Assembly: GCF_014646335.1 (NCBI RefSeq)
Contig: NZ_BMNG01000017.1
Coordinates: 1 to 64,000, forward strand
From: Streptomyces lasiicapitis
GTDB lineage: Bacteria > Actinomycetota > Actinomycetes > Streptomycetales > Streptomycetaceae
DNA length: 64,000 nt
Direction: 5' to 3'
Under the pieces are notes generated by a model that worked only from the letters and a program-made list of their open reading frames with translations, was not told where the DNA came from and searched no databases. Shown here one piece after another: positions 1 through 7,685 of this stretch (its first letter is position 1; the number at the start of each line of letters is the position of its first letter). Made by a program: the position numbers and the translations under genes.

Positions 1-114
1 CCGGGCGGGCCGGGGCGCGGGAACCGCGGGGGCCCGGCGCTCGCGCGCCCCCTCGGCGGCGCGGCGGCGAGTGGCGGTCGGGGCGGCGGTGGCGGCGGTA
101 TGCGGTCCTGGCAC
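1..114 (-). CDS. N-terminal fragment of an unidentified gene leaving the left edge
   Basis: A GTG at 114 on the minus strand is preceded by AGGGAG (plus positions 121-126) at a 6-nt spacing. It opens a frame that stays open to the window edge. The visible 38 residues are rich in Ala, Pro and Arg and begin VPGPHTAATAAPTATRR, so no domain can be recognised. The gene would be divergent from the universal stress protein. Only the ribosome-binding site and the open frame support it; a chance frame in very GC-rich DNA is possible. Confidence 0.35.
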   Translation of the reverse strand, partial: MPGPHTAATAAPTATRRRAAEGARERRAPAVPAPRPAR

Positions 115-638
115 GGCGTGCTCCCTGGGACGGTGGTTTCGCACGGTGTGGCGGGTGACTGCGGATGTCTCCGAAAGAGTGGTTTCACGGGTTCAACGCG
201 TGGCCGACCGGCCGGTCACTGGCCTGAAGGGAGCGCGCTCCCGAACCGGGCGCAAACCGCCTGTACGGGGCAGCCGCCATTGCCATCCGGGCCCGGCTCA
301 TGCATGCTCCGGTGAACGCCGTGCGGCCGCGGTGAGGCCTTGTACGGGCCTCGTACCGGGTTCCGGACGGCGCCGGGAATGCCCCGGGCAGGTTCCGGGC
401 GGGACCTGGGCAGGAGAGGAGTGCCGCCGTACCCTTGGGGGTAAGGGGTTGGGAAGATGATTCCCGGACACGCGTCCGGTGACACGCATCGCCGCAGTGC
501 CCCACCTGCTCCCTGTAGCGCAGCACCACCAGGGCACCGCCCCAGCCGCCCGACCCGTGCACGCGAGCGTGCACCCGAGACACCGCGCACCTGAAAAACG
601 CCGACCCTCCTACAGAGGACTCCTTCGCCGAGACACCG
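115..638. other. 524-bp intergenic region upstream of the stress gene
   Basis: No convincing gene is seen. Open frames here have poor codon bias and no ribosome-binding sites. The region should hold the promoters of the divergent left-edge gene and of the universal stress protein. A small inverted repeat (gtaccc-ttg-ggggta) lies near 428-443. I could not assign a regulator. Confidence 0.5.
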
Positions 639-1163
639 ATGGCCGGTCACGAATTCTCCGAACCCGCGAACCGCAAGCGGCAGGTCGCCGATCCGAGCGC
701 GACCCCCCAAGCGGCGGAAGAACCACGTCACTCCTGCGATCCCGCCTTCCGGCACGGTGTCGTCGTCGGCTTCGACGGCTCGACATCCAGCGAGCGCGCC
801 CTCGCGTACGCCATCGGGATGGCCCACCGCTCCGGCTCCGGCCTGATCATCGTGCACGTCGCCAACCGGCTGCCCACCACCGTGTGGGCGGGCTGCGAGC
901 CCCCGGTCTTCGTCGACGTCCCCGACCACCGCACCGAGGTCCTCGGCCTCGAGCTGGCCTGCGCCGAGTATCTGTCCGAGGTGCCCTGGATCCTGGTCGA
1001 GCGCGGCGGTGACATCTGCCACGAGCTCGAAGAGGTCGGCCGGGAGTATTCCGCGGACGCCATCGTCGTCGGATCGACGCACGGAATCGTGGGGCGCATC
1101 TTCGGCTCGGTCGCGGGCCGGCTCGCGCGCCGTGCGCAACGGCCCGTGGTCGTCATTCCGTAG
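639..1163 (+). CDS. Universal stress protein (UspA fold)
   Basis: 174 residues with one Usp domain after a 38-residue charged N-terminal extension. Strand one reads VVVGFDGSTSSERALAYA (about 41-58), the usual nucleotide-binding start of the fold. The C-terminal loop GSTHGIVGRIFGSVAGR (about 145-161) followed by RPVVVIP is the family's phosphate-binding region. It departs from the strict G-2x-G-9x-G(S/T) spacing, so ATP binding is likely but not certain. Usp proteins are cytoplasmic and are usually induced by starvation, hypoxia or oxidative stress. The gene is monocistronic and is followed by a membrane-protein gene with a stress-type promoter. Confidence 0.88.
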   Translation: MAGHEFSEPANRKRQVADPSATPQAAEEPRHSCDPAFRHGVVVGFDGSTSSERALAYAIGMAHRSGSGLIIVHVANRLPTTVWAGCEPPVFVDVPDHRTEVLGLELACAEYLSEVPWILVERGGDICHELEEVGREYSADAIVVGSTHGIVGRIFGSVAGRLARRAQRPVVVIP

Positions 1164-1288
1164 CGCGAGGCCGGGCTTCACTTCGATCGCCGCCCGCTTC
1201 CGCAACGCCCTTTCGTGCCAGGTGGGATGAGGGTTTCACGGCGTCAACTTCCGTGTGGCGGCGCATAAATCTACTCGTGCGTAGAGGT

Positions 1289-1312
1289 GGTTTGCGCCCT
1301 TGTGAAGGGTAC
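1289..1312 (+). promoter_or_regulatory. Sigma-B-type promoter candidate
   Basis: GGTT at 1289-1292, a 14-nt spacer and GGGTAC at 1307-1312 fit the Streptomyces SigB-family consensus GNNT-N14-16-GGGTAY. It lies about 100 nt before the GTG start at 1411. The match is short, so chance is possible. Confidence 0.4.
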
Positions 1313-1410
1313 ATATCGCTCGCCGGGACAGCACGGTCCGGCGCCGCGCGGCAGCACAGCGGCAGCTCGACGGAGCAGCACAACCGCACCTTGCACGAAG
1401 GGAGCCCGCC

Positions 1411-1989
1411 GTGGACAAAGACGTCTCCGCGGGAAGCAAGGCCTCACCCCTGGACCGACTCGGCCATCTCGCTCTCGGACTCACCCTGTTGGCCTTCGGC
1501 CTCGGTCACACCGAAGTGATCGACGGCGTGAGCGCCGCCGACGCGGTCACCCTCGCGACGTATGTCGGGGGCATCGCGCTCTTCGTCGCCGGACTCCTGG
1601 CCTTCCGCGACAACGACGCGTTCACGGGCACGGCCTTCGCCGGGCTCGGCGCGTTCTGGTTCACCTGGGGCGTCTCGGCCGACGCGCAGGTCTCCGCGAA
1701 CGCCGCGGGCCTCTTCCTGCTCCTGTTCGCGCTCGTCGCGCTCACCCTCACCGCGGCCGCCGCCGGCGGCTCCACGCTGACGCGAACCACGTACGCCCTG
1801 ATGTTCGTGGCGCTGCTGCTTCTCGCCATCGCGCAGTTCGGCGACAGTGACGGCCTGGCCAAGGTGGGCGGCTGGTTCGCCGCAGGTGGCGGGCTGCTCG
1901 CCTGGTACGGCGCGACGGCCGCCCTGGCCAACTGGCCGACGGCGCTCCCCGGGCGTCCTGCCGGCCGGGGGGTGACGGCCGCCGGCTGA
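1411..1989 (+). CDS. GPR1/FUN34/YaaH-family membrane protein
   Basis: 192 residues with about six hydrophobic segments. The stretch AGLLAFRDNDAFTGTAFAGL followed by GAFWFTWG resembles the core of the acetate/succinate transporter family GPR1/FUN34/YaaH (AceTr). The N-terminal NPAPLGL signature of typical acetate permeases is absent (here SPLDRLGHLALGL), so the substrate is uncertain. The GTG start at 1411 follows an AAGGGAG ribosome-binding site. A SigB-like promoter suggests stress-dependent expression. Convergent with glmS, with a shared terminator. Confidence 0.68.
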   Translation: MDKDVSAGSKASPLDRLGHLALGLTLLAFGLGHTEVIDGVSAADAVTLATYVGGIALFVAGLLAFRDNDAFTGTAFAGLGAFWFTWGVSADAQVSANAAGLFLLLFALVALTLTAAAAGGSTLTRTTYALMFVALLLLAIAQFGDSDGLAKVGGWFAAGGGLLAWYGATAALANWPTALPGRPAGRGVTAAG

Positions 1990-2031
1990 GCAGGCGCGGG
2001 CCGGGGTAATGGGCGACCCCGGTCCCTCGAA

Positions 2032-2075
2032 GAGTGATCCCCTGTGCGCCTGGTGGCACGTACAGGGGATCACTC
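2032..2075. terminator. Bidirectional hairpin terminator
   Basis: A perfect 14-bp stem, gagtgatcccctgt (2032-2045) pairing with acaggggatcactc (2062-2075), lies between the convergent membrane-protein gene and glmS. It probably serves both. Confidence 0.8.
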
Positions 2076-2107
2076 GCGTGCGCGCGTCGAGCACGCGCCT
2101 CGGGGGA

Positions 2108-3925
2108 CTACTCCACCGTCACGGACTTCGCCAGGTTGCGCGGCTTGTCGATGTCCCGGCCCAGGGCCAGGGCCGTGTGGTAGGCGAGGAGCTGGAGCGG
2201 GATGCCCATGAGGATCGGGTCCAGCTCGTTCTCGTTCTTGGGGACGACGATCGTGTGGTCGGCCTTCTCCTGCTCCCGGTGGGCGACCGCGAGGATCTTG
2301 CCGCTGCGGGCCTTGATCTCCTCCAGGGCGGCGCGGTTCTTCTCCAGGAGGTCGTCGTCGGGGACGATCGCGACGGTGGGCAGGGCGGGCTCGATCAGGG
2401 CGAGCGGGCCGTGCTTCAGCTCGGAGGCGGGGTAGGCCTCGGCGTGGATGTAGGAGACCTCCTTCAGCTTCAGGGAGGCCTCGCGGGCCACCGGATAGCC
2501 GCGTACGCGCCCGATGAAGAGCATCGACTTGGCCTCGGCGAACTCCTGCGCCAGCTTCTTGATCTCGTCCTCGCGCTCCAGCATCTCCTCGATCTGCGCG
2601 GGCAGTTGGCGCAGACCGGCGATGATCCGCTTGCCGTCGGAGACCGACAGGTCGCGGATGCGGCCCAGGTGCAGGGCGAGCAGCGCGAAGGCGACGGTGG
2701 TGTTGGTGAAGCACTTGGTGGAGACGACGCAGACCTCGGGGCCCGCGTGCACGTACACGCCCGCGTCCGCCTCGCGGGCGATCGCGGAGCCGACGACGTT
2801 GACGACGCCGAAGACGCGGGCGCCCTTGCGCTTGAGCTCCTGCACGGCGGCGAGCACGTCGTAGGTCTCGCCGGACTGGGAGACGGCGACGTACAGGGTG
2901 TCGGGGTCGACGACCGCGTTGCGGTAGCGGAACTCGGAGGCGGGCTCGGCGTCGGCGGGGATGCGGGCCAGCTCCTCGATCATCTGGGCGCCGATCATGC
3001 CCGCGTGGTACGAGGTGCCGCAGCCGAGGATCTTGACGCGGCGCACCTTGCGGGCGTCGTGCGCGTCCAGGTTCAGGCCGCCGAGGTGCACGGTGGAGAA
3101 GCGGTCGTCGATGCGGCCGCGAAGCACGCGGTCCACGGCGTCGGCCTGCTCGAAGATCTCCTTGTGCATGTACGTGTCGTGGCCGCCCATGTCGTACGAC
3201 TCGGCCTCCCACTCCACGGTGGTCGGCGAGGCGGTCGTGCGCGAGCCCTCGGTCGTGTACGTGCGGTAGTCGTCGGCCTTGATGGTGGCCATCTCGCCGT
3301 CGTCGAGGGTCACGACCTGGCGGGTGTGCGAGACCAGGGCGGCGACGTCGGAGGCGACGAACATCTCCTTCTCGCCGATGCCGAGGACGACGGGCGAGCC
3401 GTTGCGGGCGACGACGATGCGGTCGTTGAAGTCGGCGTGCAGGACGGCGATGCCGTACGTGCCCTCGATGTGGCGCAGCGCCTCGCGGACCCGGTCCTCC
3501 AGCTTCTCGGCGTCGGCGCGGGCGATGAGGTGGGTGATGACCTCGGTGTCGGTCTCGGAGAGGAACTCGACGCCCTCGGCGGTCAGCTTGGCGCGCAGCT
3601 CGGAGGCGTTGTCGATGATGCCGTTGTGGACGACGGCGACCTTGCCCGCGGCGTCCAGGTGGGGGTGGGCGTTCTCGTCGGAGGGGGCGCCGTGGGTGGC
3701 CCAGCGGGTGTGGGCGATGCCGGTGGTACCGGTGAAGCGCTTGGGAACGCGGGCCTCCAGGTCGCGGACGCGGCCCTTGGCCTTGACCATCTTCAGGCCG
3801 GTGGCCTTGGGGCTGGTGATGACGACGCCCGCGGAGTCGTAGCCGCGGTACTCCAGGCGCTGGAGGCCTTCCAGGAGCAGCGGGGCGACGTCACGCTTGC
3901 CGATGTATCCGACAATTCCGCACAT
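2108..3925 (-). CDS. glmS: Glutamine-fructose-6-phosphate aminotransferase
   Basis: 605 residues. Converts fructose-6-phosphate and glutamine to glucosamine-6-phosphate and glutamate, the first committed step to UDP-GlcNAc and peptidoglycan. The N-terminal Ntn glutaminase domain starts MCGIVGYIG, with Cys2 the nucleophile after Met removal, followed by LEYRGYDSAG. Two SIS isomerase domains follow (VSQSGETYDVLAA in the first). The end DIDKPRNLAKSVTVE matches the canonical GlmS terminus. Length is normal. No glmS ribozyme is expected in Actinobacteria and none is seen in the 46 nt upstream. A small conserved gene lies upstream on the same strand. Confidence 0.97.
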   Translation of the reverse strand: MCGIVGYIGKRDVAPLLLEGLQRLEYRGYDSAGVVITSPKATGLKMVKAKGRVRDLEARVPKRFTGTTGIAHTRWATHGAPSDENAHPHLDAAGKVAVVHNGIIDNASELRAKLTAEGVEFLSETDTEVITHLIARADAEKLEDRVREALRHIEGTYGIAVLHADFNDRIVVARNGSPVVLGIGEKEMFVASDVAALVSHTRQVVTLDDGEMATIKADDYRTYTTEGSRTTASPTTVEWEAESYDMGGHDTYMHKEIFEQADAVDRVLRGRIDDRFSTVHLGGLNLDAHDARKVRRVKILGCGTSYHAGMIGAQMIEELARIPADAEPASEFRYRNAVVDPDTLYVAVSQSGETYDVLAAVQELKRKGARVFGVVNVVGSAIAREADAGVYVHAGPEVCVVSTKCFTNTTVAFALLALHLGRIRDLSVSDGKRIIAGLRQLPAQIEEMLEREDEIKKLAQEFAEAKSMLFIGRVRGYPVAREASLKLKEVSYIHAEAYPASELKHGPLALIEPALPTVAIVPDDDLLEKNRAALEEIKARSGKILAVAHREQEKADHTIVVPKNENELDPILMGIPLQLLAYHTALALGRDIDKPRNLAKSVTVE

Positions 3926-3971
3926 AAAGGGTCCCCTCGGGTCGGGCGGTTTCGTACGTGGACAGGTGGGC

Positions 3972-4229
3972 CTAGCCGTAGACGATGCGCCGCAGCTGTC
4001 TCAGCGTGAGCTCGGGCGGCGCCACCGCGCGGTACTTCAGGTCCGCCGCGATCCGCTCGAAGATCGTCGTGTTCACCAGGCCCTGACCCTGGAGCTCACG
4101 GTGGCGGCGGCGGACGTACTGCTCGGTGGTCTCGTCGAAGTAGGCGAGCACGTCCTGGATCACCCGCAGGGCCTCACCGCGCTGGAGCGAGGTGGACCGG
4201 GTCAGGTGATCGACAAGTTCTTCGTGCAC
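3972..4229 (-). CDS. Small conserved actinobacterial protein of unknown function
   Basis: 85 residues, ATG start, 46 nt upstream of glmS and probably co-transcribed with it. The protein is charged and predicted mostly helical, with LQRGEALRVIQDVLAYFDET and QYVRRRHRELQGQGLVN as typical stretches. There are no membrane segments and no cysteines. I recognise no domain. Codon use matches neighbouring genes, which supports it being real. A 22-bp perfect palindrome lies 38 nt upstream of its start. Confidence 0.75.
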   Translation of the reverse strand: MHEELVDHLTRSTSLQRGEALRVIQDVLAYFDETTEQYVRRRHRELQGQGLVNTTIFERIAADLKYRAVAPPELTLRQLRRIVYG

Positions 4230-4267
4230 CCGTTGATCCTGGAGTACGAAGGGGGCTTTCGCAAGAA

Positions 4268-4289
4268 TCCTGCCCGATATCGGGCAGGA
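4268..4289. promoter_or_regulatory. 22-bp perfect palindrome, operator or terminator
   Basis: tcctgcccgat at 4268-4278 is followed immediately by its reverse complement atcgggcagga (4279-4289). There is no loop and no T-run, so a protein-binding operator is as likely as a terminator for the DUF4429 gene. It sits between that gene and the start of the 85-aa gene. Confidence 0.55.
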
Positions 4290-4327
4290 ACGGCTTGGTC
4301 CGTACTTTTATCGGGCCATGGAACCCT

Positions 4328-5215
4328 TCACATCCGCTTCAGGACCGCCTGTTTGGCCGCCGCGAACTCCTCGTCGGTCAGGACACCGCTCTGCCGCAGC
4401 TCGCCCAGCTCGCGCAGGCGGCGCAGGAGCGCGTCGTGATCGTCCTCGGCGGCGATGGCCGCGGGGGGCGCGTCCGCGGCGGAGGGCTCCTGCGTGAGCG
4501 CCGGCTTCGCGGCGGCGGCCGGGTGCGGCAGGCGGGCCTGCACGGCCGCCGCGACCAGCGCCATCAGCGGGTCCTTCTTGAAGCCCCACAGCTCGACCGA
4601 GTTCGGGTCGTACTTCGGCGGGGCCTTGGTGGGGGAGTTCCGCACGGTGAAGCGGAGGTAGCCGTTCTCCAGGCCGATGGCGGGCTGCCACTCCACGGCC
4701 GCGACGTCGGCGAGCGCGATCGAGCGGGTGCCCGACGCGGCCTTGGCCTCCTCCGTCTTCCAGTTCCACTCCAGGCGGATGTTCTCCCCGTCGAAGCTCA
4801 CCGTGGCGTCACCGGCGGCGACCTGGAGCGGCACCGAGGGCCCCGGCAGCAGATAGCTCTCGCAGCCCTTGGCGGGGACCTGCTCCAGGAGCAGCGCGTT
4901 GCGCACCTCCTCGACCACGTACTCCGCGACGCCGTAGCGGTCCGACTCCACGGTCAGCTGGTACGGGTCGGAGGAGTCCGCGAGCTTGCCGGCGCTCGCC
5001 TGGAGCAGCGGGTCCGCGCCGTCGCGAAGCCGCAGCCGAAGTCGGCCGCTCTTCTTGCCCTGTTCGAAGGCGATGCCCGCCAACGCCGCGAGCGGCAGCG
5101 TGAGTTCACCGAGCGTCTTGCGCAGCAGTGAGACGGCCTTGTCGCGGCCCGGCACGAGCCGAAGCGTCTCTCCGTCGAAGGTCCAGGTTCCGTCACGTTG
5201 GATGATTTCCGCCAT
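4328..5215 (-). CDS. DUF4429 protein with C-terminal SHOCT domain
   Basis: 295 residues. Two similar beta-rich PH-like DUF4429 segments: residues about 5-95 (DGTWTFDGETLRLVP...) and about 115-215 (ATVSFDGENIRLEW...). An Ala/Pro-rich linker follows, then a SHOCT motif at the end (LRRLRELGELRQSGVLTDEE, then FAAAKQAVLKRM). SHOCT domains are short helical hairpins thought to mediate oligomerisation. No signal peptide or membrane segment, so it is cytoplasmic. Function unknown. Divergent from the GH20 hexosaminidase. Confidence 0.88.
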   Translation of the reverse strand: MAEIIQRDGTWTFDGETLRLVPGRDKAVSLLRKTLGELTLPLAALAGIAFEQGKKSGRLRLRLRDGADPLLQASAGKLADSSDPYQLTVESDRYGVAEYVVEEVRNALLLEQVPAKGCESYLLPGPSVPLQVAAGDATVSFDGENIRLEWNWKTEEAKAASGTRSIALADVAAVEWQPAIGLENGYLRFTVRNSPTKAPPKYDPNSVELWGFKKDPLMALVAAAVQARLPHPAAAAKPALTQEPSAADAPPAAIAAEDDHDALLRRLRELGELRQSGVLTDEEFAAAKQAVLKRM

Positions 5216-5244
5216 GGAGGGATTCTCGCACCGCGGCCGCGGCC

Positions 5245-5260
5245 AGGTGGTCTACACCTT
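5245..5260. promoter_or_regulatory. DasR-responsive element (dre) candidate
   Basis: aggtggtctacacctt contains tggtctacacct, 10 of 12 matches to the DasR core TGGTCTAGACCA. It lies about 85 nt upstream of the secreted hexosaminidase start. DasR is the GntR-family repressor of chitin and N-acetylglucosamine genes, so the site fits the gene's role. Confidence 0.7.
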
Positions 5261-5341
5261 GACCCGGTCTGGGGTGCGCGGTACGCATGGTGACGGTTCG
5301 ACTGCGTCACATCCGCGTTGCCCGGCGAAAGGGACCCGCTT

Positions 5342-6967
5342 GTGAGACAGCACCGCAGAACTGCCTGTGTCATCGGATCACTCCTGCTGATCGCCGCCGC
5401 CGGTACGGCGTCGTCGGCGGCCACCTCCGGCCCGGCCACCCCCGGTTCCGCCACGTCTCGCGCCGAGCCCGTCCCCCTGGGCCGGATCGTGCCGGTGCCC
5501 ATGAAGGCCGAACCGGGCGGACCCGGCTTCGAGATCACCTCCAAGACCCGCATACGCGTGGGCGACCGCCCCGAGGAGCGCCGCGTGGGCGAATACCTCG
5601 CGAGCGTCCTGCGCCCCTCCACCGGCTACCGCCTCCCCGTCACCGACCGCTCGGGCGGCGACGGCATCCGGCTGCGCCTCAGCGCCGAGCCGGAGAACAA
5701 GGTCCTCGGCAGCGAGGGCTACCGCGTGATCTCCAAGCGCGGCTCCCTCACCATCACGTCCTGGTCGCCCACCGGCCTGTTCCACGGCGTGCAGACCGTG
5801 CGGCAGCAACTGCCCGTCGCCGTCGAGAAGAAGACCAAGCAGCCGGGGCCGTGGCGGGTCGCGGGCGGCACCATCAAGGACAAGCCGCGCTTCGCCTACC
5901 GCGGTTCGATGCTGGACGTGTCCCGGCACTTCTTCCCCGTCGAGCATGTCAAGCGCTACATCGACCAGTTGGCGCTCTACAAGATGAACAAGCTGCATCT
6001 GCACCTGAGCGACGACCAGGGCTGGCGCATCGCCATCGACTCCTGGCCGCGCCTTGCCACCTACGGCGGCTCCACGCAGGTCGGCGGCGGCCCCGGCGGC
6101 TACTACACCAAGGACCAGTACAAGGAGATCGTCGCCTACGCGGCGTCCCGGCAGATGGAGGTGATCCCGGAGATCGACATGCCGGGCCACACCAACGCCG
6201 CGCTCGCCTCGTACGCCGAACTGAACTGCGACGGCGTCGCGCCGCCGCTGTACACCGGCACGGCCGTCGGCTTCAGCTCGCTGTGCGTGAAGAAGGACGT
6301 GACGTACAAGTTCGTGGACGACGTCGTCCGGGAGCTGGCCGCGCTCACGCCCGGCGGGACCGTGCACATCGGCGGCGACGAGGCGCACTCCACGAGCCAC
6401 GAGGACTTCGTGACGTTCATGGACAAGGTGCAGCCCGTCGTCACCAAGTACGGCAAGGGCGTGATGGGCTGGCACCAGCTGGCCGGCGCCAACCCGGTCA
6501 AGGGCGCCGTCGCCCAGTACTGGGGCTACGACCGCACCGGCCAGGCCGAGCGCGACCAGGTCGTGAACGCGGCGAAGAACGGCACCAAACTGGTCGTCTC
6601 CCCGGCCGACCGCGCCTACCTCGACATGAAGTACCACAAGGACACCCCGCTCGGCCTGTCCTGGGCCGGCTATGTCGAGGTGCAGCGTTCCTACGACTGG
6701 GACCCGGGCACGTATCTGCAAGGCGCCCCGGCGGACTCGGTCCTGGGCGTCGAGGCGCCGCTGTGGACGGAGACCCTGTCCACGCCCGCGCAACTGGACT
6801 TCATGACGTTCCCGCGGCTGCCCGGCATCGCCGAGCTCGGCTGGTCGCCCGCGTCCACGCACGACTGGGACACGTACAAGACCCGGCTCGCGGAGCAGGC
6901 CCCGCGCTGGGACGCCCTCGGCATCAACTACTACAAGTCGCCGCAGGTGCCCTGGCCCACGAAGTAG
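5342..6967 (+). CDS. Secreted GH20 beta-N-acetylhexosaminidase
   Basis: 541 residues from the GTG at 5342, chosen because GAAAGGG lies 8 nt upstream and the peptide then opens with a signal sequence (VRQHRRTACVIGSLLLIAAA). It hydrolyses terminal N-acetylhexosamines from chito-oligosaccharides outside the cell. GH20 hallmarks: GH20b-type N-terminal domain, LHLHLSDDQGWRI, EVIPEIDMPGHTNAAL, and the catalytic Asp-Glu pair in HIGGDEAH. The protein ends FMTFPRLPGIAELGWSP... with the usual substrate-site Trp. A dre site upstream predicts induction by GlcNAc through DasR. A strong hairpin follows. Confidence 0.95.
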   Translation: MRQHRRTACVIGSLLLIAAAGTASSAATSGPATPGSATSRAEPVPLGRIVPVPMKAEPGGPGFEITSKTRIRVGDRPEERRVGEYLASVLRPSTGYRLPVTDRSGGDGIRLRLSAEPENKVLGSEGYRVISKRGSLTITSWSPTGLFHGVQTVRQQLPVAVEKKTKQPGPWRVAGGTIKDKPRFAYRGSMLDVSRHFFPVEHVKRYIDQLALYKMNKLHLHLSDDQGWRIAIDSWPRLATYGGSTQVGGGPGGYYTKDQYKEIVAYAASRQMEVIPEIDMPGHTNAALASYAELNCDGVAPPLYTGTAVGFSSLCVKKDVTYKFVDDVVRELAALTPGGTVHIGGDEAHSTSHEDFVTFMDKVQPVVTKYGKGVMGWHQLAGANPVKGAVAQYWGYDRTGQAERDQVVNAAKNGTKLVVSPADRAYLDMKYHKDTPLGLSWAGYVEVQRSYDWDPGTYLQGAPADSVLGVEAPLWTETLSTPAQLDFMTFPRLPGIAELGWSPASTHDWDTYKTRLAEQAPRWDALGINYYKSPQVPWPTK

Positions 6968-6983
6968 ACCCCGGCATAGGTGA

Positions 6984-7017
6984 GTGGGGCTCCGCGGGAC
7001 CGTCCGCGGAGCCCCAC
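6984..7017. terminator. Hairpin terminator between hexosaminidase and desC
   Basis: gtggggctccgcgg pairs with ccgcggagccccac across a short loop (6984-7017). It lies between two convergent genes and can serve both. Confidence 0.8.
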
Positions 7018-7052
7018 CCGGTCTCAGGTGATCGGGTTCTTGAGGGTCCCGA

Positions 7053-7685
7053 TCAGCGGAGGGCGGTCGCCGGGTGGCGTGCCGCCACCGCTTCTCGTAC
7101 ACCTGCCGCCTCGAACTGCTCCCGGGCGCAGAAGCTGAGCAGGGCGTGCTTCTCCGGCTTGTCGATCGCGTGCTCGGGCACGAAGCCCACGCTCTCGTCC
7201 AGGTGGTGCGCGGCCGTGTCGGTGACATCGGGCCCGACGACGACGCGGTGGGTGCGCGGGTCGGCGAACAGGTGCTCCATCACCGTGGTGACGACCGCCC
7301 GGGTGAACCCGTGCACCGGCTTGTCGGTGGGGGCGACGAGCAGGCGAAGGCCGACGTCGCCGGGCTCGGGCTCGTACAGGCCGACGAGCTTGACGTACCG
7401 GGGGTCGTAGCGCTCCATCAGGAACGCGGGCTCCCCGTCGTGCAGCCCGACGAAGGCGTGGTGGTGCTCGGAGGCGGCGATGCCCATGTACTCGCGCTCG
7501 ATGTCCGGGAGCGTCGGGTGCTGCGGCAGCCACAGGGCCGCCTTGGGGTGGGTAACCCAGGCGTGCACCATCTCGGTGTCGGTGATGGGGTCTCCCCTGC
7601 TCGAACGAAGTTGAGAGCTTGGGAAAGGATCGAGGGGGCGCAGGGTGAGCGTGCCGACGCCGGTACGGTCAGCAGGCGCGGTCAA
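7053..7685 (-). CDS. desC: Desferrioxamine-type acyltransferase (DesC-like, GNAT)
   Basis: 210 residues if the TTG at 7685 is used; it has GGAG at 6 nt and overlaps the end of desA by 17 nt. The core (HAWVTHPKAALWLPQH, EYMGIAASEHHHAFVG, VHGFTRAVVTTVMEHLF) matches the IucB/RhbD/DesC siderophore acyltransferase group, which acylates N-hydroxycadaverine with acetyl- or succinyl-CoA. Odd feature: residues 21-34 (FPSSQLRSSRGDPI) are a dispersed DNA repeat read in frame, inserted between RPLDP and TDTEMVHAW. The next in-frame ATG (7574) lies past the repeat. desD, normally downstream, is missing. Confidence 0.85.
   Translation of the reverse strand: MTAPADRTGVGTLTLRPLDPFPSSQLRSSRGDPITDTEMVHAWVTHPKAALWLPQHPTLPDIEREYMGIAASEHHHAFVGLHDGEPAFLMERYDPRYVKLVGLYEPEPGDVGLRLLVAPTDKPVHGFTRAVVTTVMEHLFADPRTHRVVVGPDVTDTAAHHLDESVGFVPEHAIDKPEKHALLSFCAREQFEAAGVREAVAARHPATALR
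7587..7630. repeat. Repeat B copy inside desC
   Basis: The stretch containing tctcccctgctcg and ttgagagcttggg is a short hairpin-forming repeat. A related copy lies between genes at 36742-36778 (cccccctgctcttta, agagcttgggggag). Here it is entirely inside the desC coding frame and keeps the frame open. Confidence 0.7.

Noticed and set aside
3926..3971. glmS ribozyme or riboswitch upstream of glmS
   Set aside because: Only 46 nt separate the genes, far too short, and the ribozyme is typical of Firmicutes.
2009..4009. Long plus-strand open frame opposite glmS
   Set aside because: It is a mirror of glmS codon bias: Leu/Val/Gly/Asp-rich, no domain, no ribosome-binding site.
6968..7052. Possible remnant of desD downstream of desC
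   Set aside because: Only 85 bp remain and they are a terminator hairpin; no siderophore-synthetase sequence is present.
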